A DNA stretch of 64,000 nucleotides from GCA-016699835 sp964543905 (GTDB lineage: Bacteria > Planctomycetota > Phycisphaerae > Phycisphaerales > UBA1924). Positions 26,825 through 35,437 of the stretch are shown one piece after another. Position numbers and translations under genes: made by a program. The stretch spans positions 62,001 to 126,000 of the forward strand of contig CAZIZO010000001.1 of assembly GCA_964543905.1 (NCBI GenBank). Reading direction: 5' to 3'. Every line of letters begins with the position of its first letter. The first letter of the stretch is position 1. Under the pieces are notes generated by a model. The model was not told the DNA's origin. It saw only the letters and a list, made by a program, of their open reading frames with translations, and ran no database searches.

Positions 26825-27847
26825 CTACGGTCGCTCGATCTCAACATCCTTGGGCGACCACATCGTGTCAAGCGTGCTTAGTCCTTGTGGATTGTTCACG
26901 TCAATCAACCTTGCAACATTCTTCTGGTCCACGTGCGTGTCGGCGTAGGCGATGTTCACGCTACCTCGAATCGCGAGCGGGTCGGTGGTTCGACGTGGAT
27001 GACGATTGTACGGCAAGTATGATTTGGGTGGACCCAGTTGGATCGGCCCCATCTCCGGCGGGCGGTAGTCCCCGAAACCGACGCCCGGAAAATCGCTTAC
27101 GCCCGTTCCACCGCCGAAGCGTTGGGCAGGTCGTCCCTGTGGACCAACGGTCGAGTAGGTGAAGTATTGTCCACCTTGAAAGGCTTGTCCCCATGCTTCG
27201 GAAACCAACAGCATCTTCGACGGAAGTTCCACTGTCACTTTCCACGCGGAGCCTAGCGACGACGGCGAACCGCCCGGCAGACGACCGCCGTCAATTTCCG
27301 AACTTGCCCAGTAGTTCATCGTGTACGAACGCCCACCTTTTACGTGGTTGGGGCAGAGCATCACGCCGCCCGCGATCGTCTGGTGAATGTCTGGCGCGAG
27401 ATCGCGAATGTTGATCTGAGGCAGGTAGTTCCCGATTCGAGGAACATCATACCAGTATCGTCCGTTGTTCGGCACGTTGTCGTCAGGATCAGGCTCTACC
27501 ACGTCGTTTCGGTTCGGCGGGTACTGGTCCTTGTAGTCTTGCGCGTACTGAGTGAGCGAGATGCTCAACTGTCTCAGGTTGCTCTGGCAGATTACGTTCC
27601 GCCCGCTCTCCCGCGCCTTCCCCAGCGCCGGCAGCAAGATAGCAATCAAGAGCGCCATGATCGCGATCACCACCAGCAACTCGATCAGCGTGAAAGCACT
27701 CCGCTGCTTCTTCCTCAGCGTCTGTTTCTGAAGTGGCACGGGCTTCCAGCCCGTGAAATGCGCGAGCCGCATCTCACGCACGGGCAAGATGCCCGTGCCA
27801 CTGCAGGAATGAGTTCCCAAACCGTCCCTCAGGTCCCGTGTCCGCAT
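26825..27847 (-). CDS. prepilin-type N-terminal methylation-domain protein (pseudopilin-like)
   Basis: ATG 27847 has an excellent AAAGGAG 8 nt upstream and gives 340 residues. A type IV pilin class III signal appears only at about residue 49: KKQRSAFTLIELLVVIAIMALLIAILLPAL, with Ala instead of Gly before the Phe. The leader is so long because a REP-like palindrome (27733-27801) is translated in frame as GTGILPVREMRLAHFTGW. The mature part has LGKARESGRNVICQSNLRQLSISLTQYAQDY, LCPNHVKGG and a late NIAYADTHVDQKNVARL, as in the large planctomycete families of prepilin-like proteins. It is probably exported by a type II or IV pilus machine; its role is unknown. Confidence 0.8.
   Translation of the reverse strand: MRTRDLRDGLGTHSCSGTGILPVREMRLAHFTGWKPVPLQKQTLRKKQRSAFTLIELLVVIAIMALLIAILLPALGKARESGRNVICQSNLRQLSISLTQYAQDYKDQYPPNRNDVVEPDPDDNVPNNGRYWYDVPRIGNYLPQINIRDLAPDIHQTIAGGVMLCPNHVKGGRSYTMNYWASSEIDGGRLPGGSPSSLGSAWKVTVELPSKMLLVSEAWGQAFQGGQYFTYSTVGPQGRPAQRFGGGTGVSDFPGVGFGDYRPPEMGPIQLGPPKSYLPYNRHPRRTTDPLAIRGSVNIAYADTHVDQKNVARLIDVNNPQGLSTLDTMWSPKDVEIERP
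27733..27801 (-). repeat. REP-like double palindrome inside the prepilin-like gene
   Basis: The 69-nt element has perfect outer inverted ends GTGGCACGGGC / GCCCGTGCCAC. It contains two small palindromes, CACGGGCTTCCAGCCCGTG and CACGGGCAAGATGCCCGTG. Elements of this kind, often translated as GTGILPV or GWKPVP, are dispersed in many planctomycete and verrucomicrobial genomes and resemble REP sequences mobilised by RAYT transposases. Only one copy is present in this window, and no transposase is nearby. Confidence 0.8.
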
Positions 27848-27921
27848 CGTTCGGACTCCTTTCATACCCCTACGCCAGCCGACTGCCCCAAACCCAACCG
27901 CAAACCCAAACCCATCCATCC

Positions 27922-29070
27922 TCACTTCTTCACCACCACCCGCACCCCCGCCGCCCCGCGTTCTTCCCTCGGCCCCGCGCACGACCCGCGCGCCTTGTAC
28001 TCCGCCTTCAGCATGATGTGGCTCTCCTTCGAACCCACCTCCCCGCGCACGATCGACCACAACCGATCCGTCGCCAATCGCCCCAACTCCAGCAGCGGCT
28101 GCCGGTAAGTGCACAACGGCGGCGAAAGGTGCGCCGCGCTCGGCGGGTCGTCCACCCCCACCACGCTCAACTCCTCCGGCACGTGCAGCCCCGCCGCCGA
28201 CGCGACCGCATACACGTCCAACGCAAAGTAGTACCCCGCCGCGAACACCGCCGTCGGTCCATCCGCGCGCGTCAGCATCTGCCGCAATCGCTCTCGTCCG
28301 GCCTCATCCAGACGCCAACTCGCGTGCCGCAGCACATGCCCCGGATTCAACTCCAGCCCCGCCCTCCGGAGTTCCCCTTCGAACCCCAGATAGCGATCCC
28401 GGTCGTTGCTCACATCCCCGATCCCTCCCAGAAAGCCAATCCTCTTGTGTCCCAGCGCCCTCAACTCCCGCACCGCCGACGCCCCGATCTCCACGTTGTC
28501 CACATCGATGCTCGTCACCCCCGGAACCTCAAACGTCGCCCCCACCGCCATCACCGGCTCCCCGACCGACTCACCCCGCTTCCCCCCCCTCGGCGGCTTC
28601 TCCAACTGCTCCCGCATCGGGTTCACATACAGATACGCCTGGCACTCGTTCCGCCAGTCCTCACCAAACCGCAGCAGCACCAGGTCCATCCCCAACTCGT
28701 TCGCCCGACGCCGGACACCCTCCAAGATCTGCCCGTGGTACGAGTCCGCCAGCGACGACTCCGCATGGAACACCAGACCCACCCGACACGTCACCCCCAA
28801 CCGCCCCTGCGCCCCATAGTCCTCGTGGACATACGTCCCCTTCCCCTGCCCTCGCTGCAACACCCCCGCCGCCACCAACTCCTGAAGCGCCCGATGCGCC
28901 GTCACCAGCGAGACCTTCAGTTGCTTGCTCAGGTCCTTCGTGTTCGGCAGCCGATCCCCCGGCGCATAGTCCCCCGCCTCGATCTGCGCTCGCAGCCGAT
29001 CGCGCACCACCACGTAGAGCGGTTTCCCCTGCTCGCGCTCCATCATCCCGGTTTTTCCGCCCTTGCTCAT
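27922..29070 (-). CDS. GntR-type DNA-binding domain fused to LacI-type sensor domain, transcription regulator
   Basis: The 382-residue protein has an N-terminal winged helix (about 17-82: PLYVVVRDRLRAQIEAGDY ... LPNTKDLSKQLKVSLVTAHRAL ... RGQGKGTYV) followed by a periplasmic-binding-protein-like sensor (LVFHAESSLADSYHGQILEGV, ALGHKRIGFLGG, LSVVGVDDPPSAAHLSPPLCTYRQP). This is the AraR-type layout, which usually binds a sugar or sugar derivative and represses a carbohydrate operon. Likely targets are the nearby importer and mannosidase operon or the oxidoreductases; this is inference from position. The start at ATG 29070 is favoured; MM at residues 9-10 is an alternative. It lies 47 nt after the PEP-CTERM gene and could share its transcript. 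Confidence 0.85.
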   Translation of the reverse strand: MSKGGKTGMMEREQGKPLYVVVRDRLRAQIEAGDYAPGDRLPNTKDLSKQLKVSLVTAHRALQELVAAGVLQRGQGKGTYVHEDYGAQGRLGVTCRVGLVFHAESSLADSYHGQILEGVRRRANELGMDLVLLRFGEDWRNECQAYLYVNPMREQLEKPPRGGKRGESVGEPVMAVGATFEVPGVTSIDVDNVEIGASAVRELRALGHKRIGFLGGIGDVSNDRDRYLGFEGELRRAGLELNPGHVLRHASWRLDEAGRERLRQMLTRADGPTAVFAAGYYFALDVYAVASAAGLHVPEELSVVGVDDPPSAAHLSPPLCTYRQPLLELGRLATDRLWSIVRGEVGSKESHIMLKAEYKARGSCAGPREERGAAGVRVVVKK

Positions 29071-29117
29071 GCAAACCCCGCGAAGCCCCAACGGGCCACG
29101 CGGAGCAAAGGTGTGGC

Positions 29118-30239
29118 TCACCGCCGACGACGCGACGCCAACAGCCCGCCCAGCCCAAACACACCCGCCACGCCCGGCGAGGGGACCGCAAAGATGTAGA
29201 CCTTCCGGTTCGCAAAGTCCGAGATCGCCAACGTCTGCGTCCCCGCGTTCCACGAGAAGTCGTACGCGCCGTTCCCCGCCGGCAGCACCAGCGGCGTCGC
29301 ATAGTCCGTGTCCCGCAGGTCCAGGCCGATCGACGCGCCCGACGTCGTCACCGCCTTGATCACGTTCGCCGCCAACTGCCCGCTCGCCGTCGACGAGCGA
29401 TCATTGAACAGAATGAAGTTGCCGTTCGACAGCGAGTTGACAAACGCCAGGTTCTCGTTGTCGATCACCGACGTCACCGTGTTCGTCACCAGCACCTGCT
29501 GCGTCGCGAACGTGTTGTCGCCCGTCCGCACCGCCTTGCCCACCCGATTGCTCTCGCGCGTGTACAAATCGCCCGTGCTCGGGTCATAATCGTGATCTCG
29601 CCACGTCGTGCTCGCGGTCGCGAAGTTGATGATCCCCCCCGCGTTCACGCCGTAGTTGTACGCGCCGGTCACCGGGTCCAGCGAGTGACGCCGACCCGAC
29701 CCGGGTGCCAGGAACGACGCGCTCCCGGCCGACGGTGAACTCCCGCCAAACCCAGGGTCGAACGCCGCCCCGCCCATCCCGCGCCGTGTAAACGTCGTCG
29801 GAGGTGTCCCGCCGTCCGGGGCGATGTTCCACGTCAGCACGCCCGTCGTCGCGTCAAAGCCCCGCGCCGACGCGTTGCTCCCCGCCCCGTTGTCCAACGC
29901 GGCATACAGCACGTTTCCCGATTTCGCCAGCCCCGTGATCCCTCGGCTGTTCGCCGTGTTGAACACCCCAAACGCCGGTCCAAACGACGGCGTAGTGAGG
30001 GCATTCGAAACCTTCACGATCCCCGTCGCCGCCGTCGCCCCCGACGAGTTGTACCCGCCGATGAACAGGTCCGTCCCGTCCCACGCGATCGCCGACACGT
30101 TGTTGCCCACGTACGACGCCCCCCCCACCGTCGATGTCGTGGACGTGTCAATGGTCTTCAAGAGCGACATCGTCACCTGCGCCTGCACGCCCGCGGCCAG
30201 CCCGCCCAGCACGATCATCCCAACAACTGCGGTTCTCAT
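29118..30239 (-). CDS. secreted PEP-CTERM-like protein, paralogous to the GC-dockerin protein at 38085-39518
   Basis: The 373-residue protein begins with a signal peptide (MRTAVVGMIVLGGLAAGVQA) after GAGGAGAG, a strong ribosome site. The body reads like a beta-propeller: IAWDGTDLFIGGYNSSGA, SRGITGLAKSGNVLYAAL, NFILFNDRSST, AYDFSWNAGTQTLAISDFAN. The end is a sorting tail: VPSPG, a hydrophobic helix (VAGVFGLGGLLA) and SRRRR, recognised by exosortase-type enzymes in related systems. Its body aligns by eye with the GC-dockerin protein 8 kb away (FFNDRRST, YYDFSWDASNARLAISDFTN), which carries a different tail. No exosortase gene is in the window. Confidence 0.82.
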   Translation of the reverse strand: MRTAVVGMIVLGGLAAGVQAQVTMSLLKTIDTSTTSTVGGASYVGNNVSAIAWDGTDLFIGGYNSSGATAATGIVKVSNALTTPSFGPAFGVFNTANSRGITGLAKSGNVLYAALDNGAGSNASARGFDATTGVLTWNIAPDGGTPPTTFTRRGMGGAAFDPGFGGSSPSAGSASFLAPGSGRRHSLDPVTGAYNYGVNAGGIINFATASTTWRDHDYDPSTGDLYTRESNRVGKAVRTGDNTFATQQVLVTNTVTSVIDNENLAFVNSLSNGNFILFNDRSSTASGQLAANVIKAVTTSGASIGLDLRDTDYATPLVLPAGNGAYDFSWNAGTQTLAISDFANRKVYIFAVPSPGVAGVFGLGGLLASRRRR

Positions 30240-30341
30240 GTCTTGTCTCTCCTCAAAAACGAGGACCCGATCCGTTCAACTCCCTCTCGTGCCCCGCGGT
30301 CTTGGGCACGCGCCAGGACGCGTCTCGCTCGTCCCATCGGC

Positions 30342-31310
30342 CTACTTCTCCTCCGCCGTGTCCTCCTTCTTCTTCACTCGTACGCCCAGGTGATTCGCGA
30401 CAGGTCGGAAACTCCCATCGCTCGGCTTGTTCTCCAGAACCTTCCCATCCGCTCCAACGTACACGAACGAACTCGATCCCCCGCCGTCCAGGTTGATCGC
30501 CTCACGCGCCCCCTGCTCAATCATCAAATCCGCCAACTCCGGAAGCGTCATGCCAACGCTCCACCCCGCCCTCCGTCCATCCACCACCGCCACGATCAAC
30601 GTCGTCCCATCCGCCGAAACGCCCACCGCCGTCCGCGGATGACGCTTCTCCGGTTGCACTCGCGCCGTCTTCCCCAAGTTCTTCCCGTCCTGCACAAGCA
30701 ACGTGCCCGGCGTCTCGTCGCTCCCCGCGCCGATCCCCGCCACCGCCGCCGCCGCCCCCGACACGTCCCCATCTCCGTAGTACCCGATCTTCGCCACGCC
30801 GTCCGCCATCACCAGCAACGCCGGATCCGCCCTCCCCCCCACCACCCTCGCCGGTGAGACCACCTTCCCCCCACTCACGCTCAATCCCAACACGTCGCCC
30901 CACCCCCCCCTCGCCACCGTCCCCGCCCCCTCCCCCGACCCCTTCCCCTCTCCCCGCCCACTCCTCTCGATCAGCCGCTCACCCTCTCGCGACGCCTGCC
31001 CCGGGTCGCGGACCACCGCAAAGAAGTTCGCGTTGATCGCGAGCGACACCCCGGCCTCTTTCGCCCACTGATCCGTCGCGACCAACTTCGCCTCCGCCCC
31101 CGCCGGCGCCTCACGCGCCGCCGACGTCACCACGACCTGCACACGCGGGTCCGCCAGATCGATCCGCGCCACATACCCACGCACCACGCCCCTCTCCACC
31201 ACCCGCTCCATCGCGTCCACCCGGATCGGCTCCGCGCCGATCGCCAGGCCGCCCGCCAGCACGACCGCGACAACGATTCCAAAATGGCGTGAGCGACAAG
31301 GCAGAGCCAC
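30342..31310 (-). CDS. secreted phosphodiester glycosidase family protein (NAGPA domain)
   Basis: The 322-residue protein starts at GTG 31310 with a signal peptide (FGIVVAVVLAGGLAIGA). The rest is one NAGPA domain: VSLAINANFFAV, DGKNLGKTARVQPEKRHPRTAVGV, TLIVAVVDGRRAGWSVGMTL, INLDGGGSSSFVY and FRPVANHLGV. The mammalian member uncovers mannose 6-phosphate by removing GlcNAc; bacterial members are thought to act on sugar phosphodiesters or cell-wall and exopolysaccharide material. The same domain is found fused to a GHL10 domain at 35438-37876, and a separate GHL10 gene lies 2.4 kb away. GGAGG sits only 2 nt before the GTG, an unusual spacing. Confidence 0.85.
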   Translation of the reverse strand: MALPCRSRHFGIVVAVVLAGGLAIGAEPIRVDAMERVVERGVVRGYVARIDLADPRVQVVVTSAAREAPAGAEAKLVATDQWAKEAGVSLAINANFFAVVRDPGQASREGERLIERSGRGEGKGSGEGAGTVARGGWGDVLGLSVSGGKVVSPARVVGGRADPALLVMADGVAKIGYYGDGDVSGAAAAVAGIGAGSDETPGTLLVQDGKNLGKTARVQPEKRHPRTAVGVSADGTTLIVAVVDGRRAGWSVGMTLPELADLMIEQGAREAINLDGGGSSSFVYVGADGKVLENKPSDGSFRPVANHLGVRVKKKEDTAEEK

Positions 31311-31455
31311 GACCTCCAGACCGCCAAGAGCACGACTCCCCCAACCGACCGCCGGCTCCCGGTGTGATATTCTATAACAAACCCGGCCGCCCTACTTTCG
31401 CGATTTTCCGTCCGCTGTCAACCCCATTCTTGCAAACAAAATACAAACATAAGCA

Positions 31456-31490
31456 CAAAAAACCGCCCACATTGGGGCGGTTTCTTTCTC
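31456..31490 (-). terminator. rho-independent terminator of the Gfo/Idh/MocA gene
   Basis: A 9-bp stem (AAACCGCCC 31460-31468 with GGGCGGTTT 31475-31483) has a 6-nt loop. On the minus strand it is followed by TTTTTTGTGCTT, 20 nt beyond the stop of the gene at 31510-32448. Confidence 0.85.
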
Positions 31491-31509
31491 TTCGCTGAAA
31501 AGTACCCGT

Positions 31510-32448
31510 CTACTCGATCACCGGAATCTCGACCCAAGCCCCGTCCTTCGCGATCGACTCGTTCCCCGCCTGCATCACCGCCACGTTCTCCACGATGTCC
31601 CGAAGGTCCACCGGAGCCTCGCCGCCCTCAAAGAACTTCACCATCCCCTCGACCAATCGCGTGTACACCGGCCCAAAGTCCACGACGAACTGCTGCACGC
31701 CCTTCGTTCCGTGGACCGTTGCTCCAAACGCCCACGCCCCGTTCCGGTCACACCGGATCCGCGCCAGCCGACCATCGCGATACTCCATATCGAGCAGGTG
31801 ATACCCGCTCGTCGCGTCCCCCTTCTTCACCGCGCTCACCCGCTGCACCCCCGCCCCCTGCCCGCTCCAGCGGAAGATCGCGTCCACCATCTCGATCGCG
31901 TGGCAGCCATAGTGCCACAGGTCCGGCATCATCTCCATCACTTCGCCATTCCCGAAGGCGTCGATCGCCACGATCTTCCCGATCTGCTCCTTGTCCAACT
32001 TCGGAATCTCGGTGATGAAGCGCAGACTGCTTGCCGAATAGCACCGCGCCTTGTACTGCCTCGTCATCGCCAGCAGGCTCCTCGCCTGATCGATCGAGCA
32101 CGTCAGCGGCTTATCCACGTACGTCGCCATGCCCCGGGCGATCGGACCGATCGCCAGTTCCAGGTGCCGGTGCCCGTTGATGTTCAGCACCATCACCCCA
32201 TCCACAGACTCGAGGAGTTCGTCGAGCGATCCAACCGCCTTGGCGCCCTCCTTGATCGTGTCCTCTCGCCACTTCGCGACGTCCTTTGCCGACTGCTCGG
32301 GCCCCGCCGGATGCTGCCACTCGTGCCGACCCGGATCCCAGAACGCGACCACCTGACACTTGGTCTTCCCCTCCTTGAACATCGTGTTGATGCGGTTGGT
32401 GAAGACGGGGGTGTGGGACGAATCAATGCCGATCGCGCCGATGCGCAT
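31510..32448 (-). CDS. Gfo/Idh/MocA family oxidoreductase
   Basis: A 312-residue dehydrogenase-like protein with an N-terminal nucleotide fold (MRIGAIGIDSSHTPVFTNRI), the YVDKPLTCSIDQARSLLAM segment with the conserved Lys-Pro, and a C-terminal substrate domain (WHYGCHAIEMVDAIF, VVDFGPVYTRLVEGMVKFFEGGEAPVDLRD). Family members oxidise or reduce sugars and inositols with NAD(P). Here the usual G-x-G-x-x-G is altered to GIDSSH, a variant seen in a planctomycete-rich subgroup. ATG 32448 has GGAG 8 nt upstream. It lies 119 nt after a second member of the family and is followed by a strong terminator, so the two may form one unit. Confidence 0.85.
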   Translation of the reverse strand: MRIGAIGIDSSHTPVFTNRINTMFKEGKTKCQVVAFWDPGRHEWQHPAGPEQSAKDVAKWREDTIKEGAKAVGSLDELLESVDGVMVLNINGHRHLELAIGPIARGMATYVDKPLTCSIDQARSLLAMTRQYKARCYSASSLRFITEIPKLDKEQIGKIVAIDAFGNGEVMEMMPDLWHYGCHAIEMVDAIFRWSGQGAGVQRVSAVKKGDATSGYHLLDMEYRDGRLARIRCDRNGAWAFGATVHGTKGVQQFVVDFGPVYTRLVEGMVKFFEGGEAPVDLRDIVENVAVMQAGNESIAKDGAWVEIPVIE

Positions 32449-32567
32449 AGAGAAACTCCATAAACACTCAATGATCCTGCCCGAGGGAGAACCCCCGAGC
32501 GCCGGTCCGCTCGCGTCGCCCCCGTGTCGCCCCCGTGTCGCCCGGACACGCACGCGAAACTCTACGT

Positions 32568-33569
32568 TCACTCCGCCAACTTCCGCGCCTTCGCGTCCAA
32601 CTCCGCCGCCGCCAGTCCGTCCTCGAAACTCGCCAGCGCCGTCTTCGCCTTCTTCTGCACCGCGTCCGCAAAGGCGATCATCTGCCTCGCGAACCGCACG
32701 TCATGGCTCTCGATCGCGATCGTCTCCGCCTTCCCCAGCAAGTCCTTGAACACGATCTCCGTCGGCTTCTCGTAGTCGTAACTCAACATCCCCCCATCGC
32801 CCACCAGCGACAGCGTAAATCGGCTCGTCTCCGCCCACCCGCTCACGATCACGCCCGCCACTCCCGCAGGCACGTTCGTCCTCGCCTTCTTCTTGCTCTC
32901 CACCAGCACCGTCGCCGCCGTCTCCGTCCGCTTCTTCCACTTGTGCCGAAAACTCGCGCCCAGCGTCCTCGCCTCGCCCGCGATGTACCGGAACAGATCC
33001 AGCGAGTGGCTCCCCATGTCCAGATACGCACCGCCTCCCGCCTTCTTCGGATCGCTGAACCACTTGCCCTCGTGCCCCGGCAGGTCGCACGCGAAGACGT
33101 TCTCCACCCGCACCAACGTCCCGATCTTCCCCTGCTCCGTGTGCGCGATCATCGCGTTCACCGCCGGGGCAAACCGATGGCAGTACGCCACGTACGCCGC
33201 CACCTTCTTGTGCTTCTTCGCCAGCGCCGCCAACACCTTCGCGTCCTTCAGCGTCGACGCGATCGGCTTCTCGCTCAGCACCGCGATCTTCGCCTTCAGG
33301 CACGCCTCCACGATCTTCACGCGCACATTCGGCGGCGTGCACACCACCACCCCATCCACCGCCATCCCAGCACGCACCGCGTCCAGGAACGAATCCATCG
33401 AGTCAAACGCGTTCGCGCCCGTCTCCGTCGCGATCGTGTTCCGATTCGCCTCCAACGGATCCACAACACCCACGATCTGCACGCGACCGCCGCTCGCCTT
33501 GACCGCGTTCACGTGTGCGCCCGAAATCCCGCCCGCCCCGATGATCCCGATCTTGAACTCGTCCGCCAT
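32568..33569 (-). CDS. Gfo/Idh/MocA family oxidoreductase
   Basis: The 333-residue protein has a canonical NAD(P) site (FKIGIIGAGGISGAHVNAV), VVVCTPPNVRVKIVEACLKAKI, VLSEKPIASTLKDAKVL with the catalytic-region Lys, and GGAYLDMGSHSLDLFRYIAGE in the C-terminal domain. It is a sugar or polyol dehydrogenase by family; the substrate is not evident. It starts at ATG 33569 and precedes another family member on the same strand, sharing its fate and probably its pathway. No signal peptide, so cytoplasmic. The plus-strand GHL10 gene starts 134 nt away in the opposite direction. Confidence 0.88.
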   Translation of the reverse strand: MADEFKIGIIGAGGISGAHVNAVKASGGRVQIVGVVDPLEANRNTIATETGANAFDSMDSFLDAVRAGMAVDGVVVCTPPNVRVKIVEACLKAKIAVLSEKPIASTLKDAKVLAALAKKHKKVAAYVAYCHRFAPAVNAMIAHTEQGKIGTLVRVENVFACDLPGHEGKWFSDPKKAGGGAYLDMGSHSLDLFRYIAGEARTLGASFRHKWKKRTETAATVLVESKKKARTNVPAGVAGVIVSGWAETSRFTLSLVGDGGMLSYDYEKPTEIVFKDLLGKAETIAIESHDVRFARQMIAFADAVQKKAKTALASFEDGLAAAELDAKARKLAE

Positions 33570-33702
33570 GACCTGCTGACTCCTGCTCGCACGCCTCGCG
33601 CGCGGTGGTGCTGTTCCTTCCTTCGTTCCGAGCACCAAGAATAGTCCGATGCCCAGCGCCCGCACACACCTTCTCCCTCCCGCCCCCTTTTCTTCACACT
33701 CC

Positions 33703-35223
33703 ATGCCCACGATCCCCAATCGCCTCCGCTTCCTCCTCGCCGTTCTCCTCTCCGGGTTCTTCCCCCCTCTCGCCCGCGCGTCCGAACTTCCCCCACCCGA
33801 GACGCGCGCCACCTGGCTCACCACCACCGCCAATACCGCCCTCTCCTCCCCCGCCAACACCGCCGACTCCATGCGCCGACTCCGCGCCGTCGGCCTCAAC
33901 ACCGTCTACATCGAATGCTGGAAGAACGGCTACACCCAATACCCCTCGCAAGTCCTCAAACGAACCATCGGCCTCGACCGCCGACCCGCCCTCATGCCCC
34001 AAGACCCCAGCGATCCAACCGACGCCATCCAAAGTGAGGGCCGTGACCTGCTCGCCGAAGCCGTCCTCGAAGCCCACCGCAACGGCCTCCTCGCCATCGC
34101 CTGGTTCGAATACGGCTTCATGGCCGCTCACAAGTCCACCGACAACCACCTCCGCACAATGAAGCCCGAATGGCTCAGCAAGGACATCCACGGCAACACC
34201 ATCGCGCCCAACGGCTTCGTCTGGATGAACCCCCTCCACCCCGAACCCCGACGATTCCTCCTCGACCTCGTCCTCGAAGCCATCGACCACTACGACCTCG
34301 ACGGCATCCAACTCGACGACCGCATCGTCTGGCCCTACATCACCATGGGCTACGACGACTACACCCGCGCCGTCTACGCCAACGAGCACATGGGCAAACA
34401 CCCGCCCGCCGATCACCACGACCCCGACTGGACCCGCTGGCGCGCCGACAAAGTCAACGAGTACGCCCGCCAGTTCGCCAACGAGGTGCGCGCACGACGC
34501 CCAGGAATCCTCATCTCCCTCAGCCCCGCCGTCTACCCCTGGGTCTACGACAACTACTGCCTCGATTGGCCCAAATGGGCCGAGTGGACGTTCGGTCAAG
34601 ACACCCCGCGCCAGGCGGGCGTCCCCGACACCCTCCGCCAGTCGCACGTCCTCTGGGACGAGTTCATCCCCCAGGTCTACCGCATGTCCTACGCCGCCTT
34701 CGAGAATACCTGGCTCGACCAGATCAAGTGGATGAACCAACTCGGCGGCGGTCGCGTCCGCGACATGCTCCCCGGCATCCGCATCGTCGGCGACGGCCCC
34801 GACGCGACTTGGGACGATCTCCGCCGATCCATCGAACTCGCCCGATCCACCAACGCCGGCGGGCACGTCCTCTGGTTCAGCCGCGGCATCCTCGACCTCT
34901 ACGAACAACAACTCACCGACTTCTACAACGTCAAGCACATTGGCCACGCCCCCCACCCCAAGTTCCCCCCCGATTGGCGACCCATCCCCACAAAGTTGAG
35001 TCCTTCGCCCTCGCCCCACACCCCCGAATCCCGCCTCTGGCACGCCGACGCGCCCCCGGGCGACTACGTCGTCTCGGCCACCCAACGCGGCCTCCGCCGC
35101 GTGCTCCACTCCATCTCCGTGCCCCCCGGCGAACAACACCCCGTGCAGGTCGCGCTCCCCATCGATTGCGAAGATGCCGAACTCATCCGTGATCGACGAT
35201 CCGACCTCAATCGCCCGCGCTGA
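33703..35223 (+). CDS. secreted GHL10-family glycoside hydrolase-like protein (DUF187 type)
   Basis: The ATG at 33703 opens a signal peptide (LRFLLAVLLSGFFPPLARA); total 506 residues. The barrel follows GHL10: ETRATWLTTTANTALSSPA, MRRLRAVGLNTVYIECWKNGYTQYPS, LLAIAWFEYGFMAAH, GFVWMNPLHPEPRRFLLDLVLEAI, YDLDGIQLDDRIVWP and VWDNYC-like segments. E. coli DigH and B. subtilis YngK are relatives; DigH cuts peptidoglycan glycan strands stripped of stem peptides. A small beta domain ends the protein (APPGDYVVSATQRG). It is a separate-gene counterpart of the C-terminal half of the fusion protein encoded directly downstream. Confidence 0.85.
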   Translation: MPTIPNRLRFLLAVLLSGFFPPLARASELPPPETRATWLTTTANTALSSPANTADSMRRLRAVGLNTVYIECWKNGYTQYPSQVLKRTIGLDRRPALMPQDPSDPTDAIQSEGRDLLAEAVLEAHRNGLLAIAWFEYGFMAAHKSTDNHLRTMKPEWLSKDIHGNTIAPNGFVWMNPLHPEPRRFLLDLVLEAIDHYDLDGIQLDDRIVWPYITMGYDDYTRAVYANEHMGKHPPADHHDPDWTRWRADKVNEYARQFANEVRARRPGILISLSPAVYPWVYDNYCLDWPKWAEWTFGQDTPRQAGVPDTLRQSHVLWDEFIPQVYRMSYAAFENTWLDQIKWMNQLGGGRVRDMLPGIRIVGDGPDATWDDLRRSIELARSTNAGGHVLWFSRGILDLYEQQLTDFYNVKHIGHAPHPKFPPDWRPIPTKLSPSPSPHTPESRLWHADAPPGDYVVSATQRGLRRVLHSISVPPGEQHPVQVALPIDCEDAELIRDRRSDLNRPR

Positions 35224-35437
35224 CCGCCTCACCCTCCCAGCGTCCGCAACTCGCGTGAAGCGTCCATTCCGCCATCGAACACCCCCAACTCCCGCCCTCC
35301 TCACCCCAGTCAGGCCGCGAAACACGCGCCCAAGGGGCAGATAACCGCCCCCATCACCTCATCCCTGCGCCACTCGGCGCCCGCCGATCGTTTTTGCACT
35401 GGACGCCGACCCGCACTTCCCGTTATCGTCTCACCCC

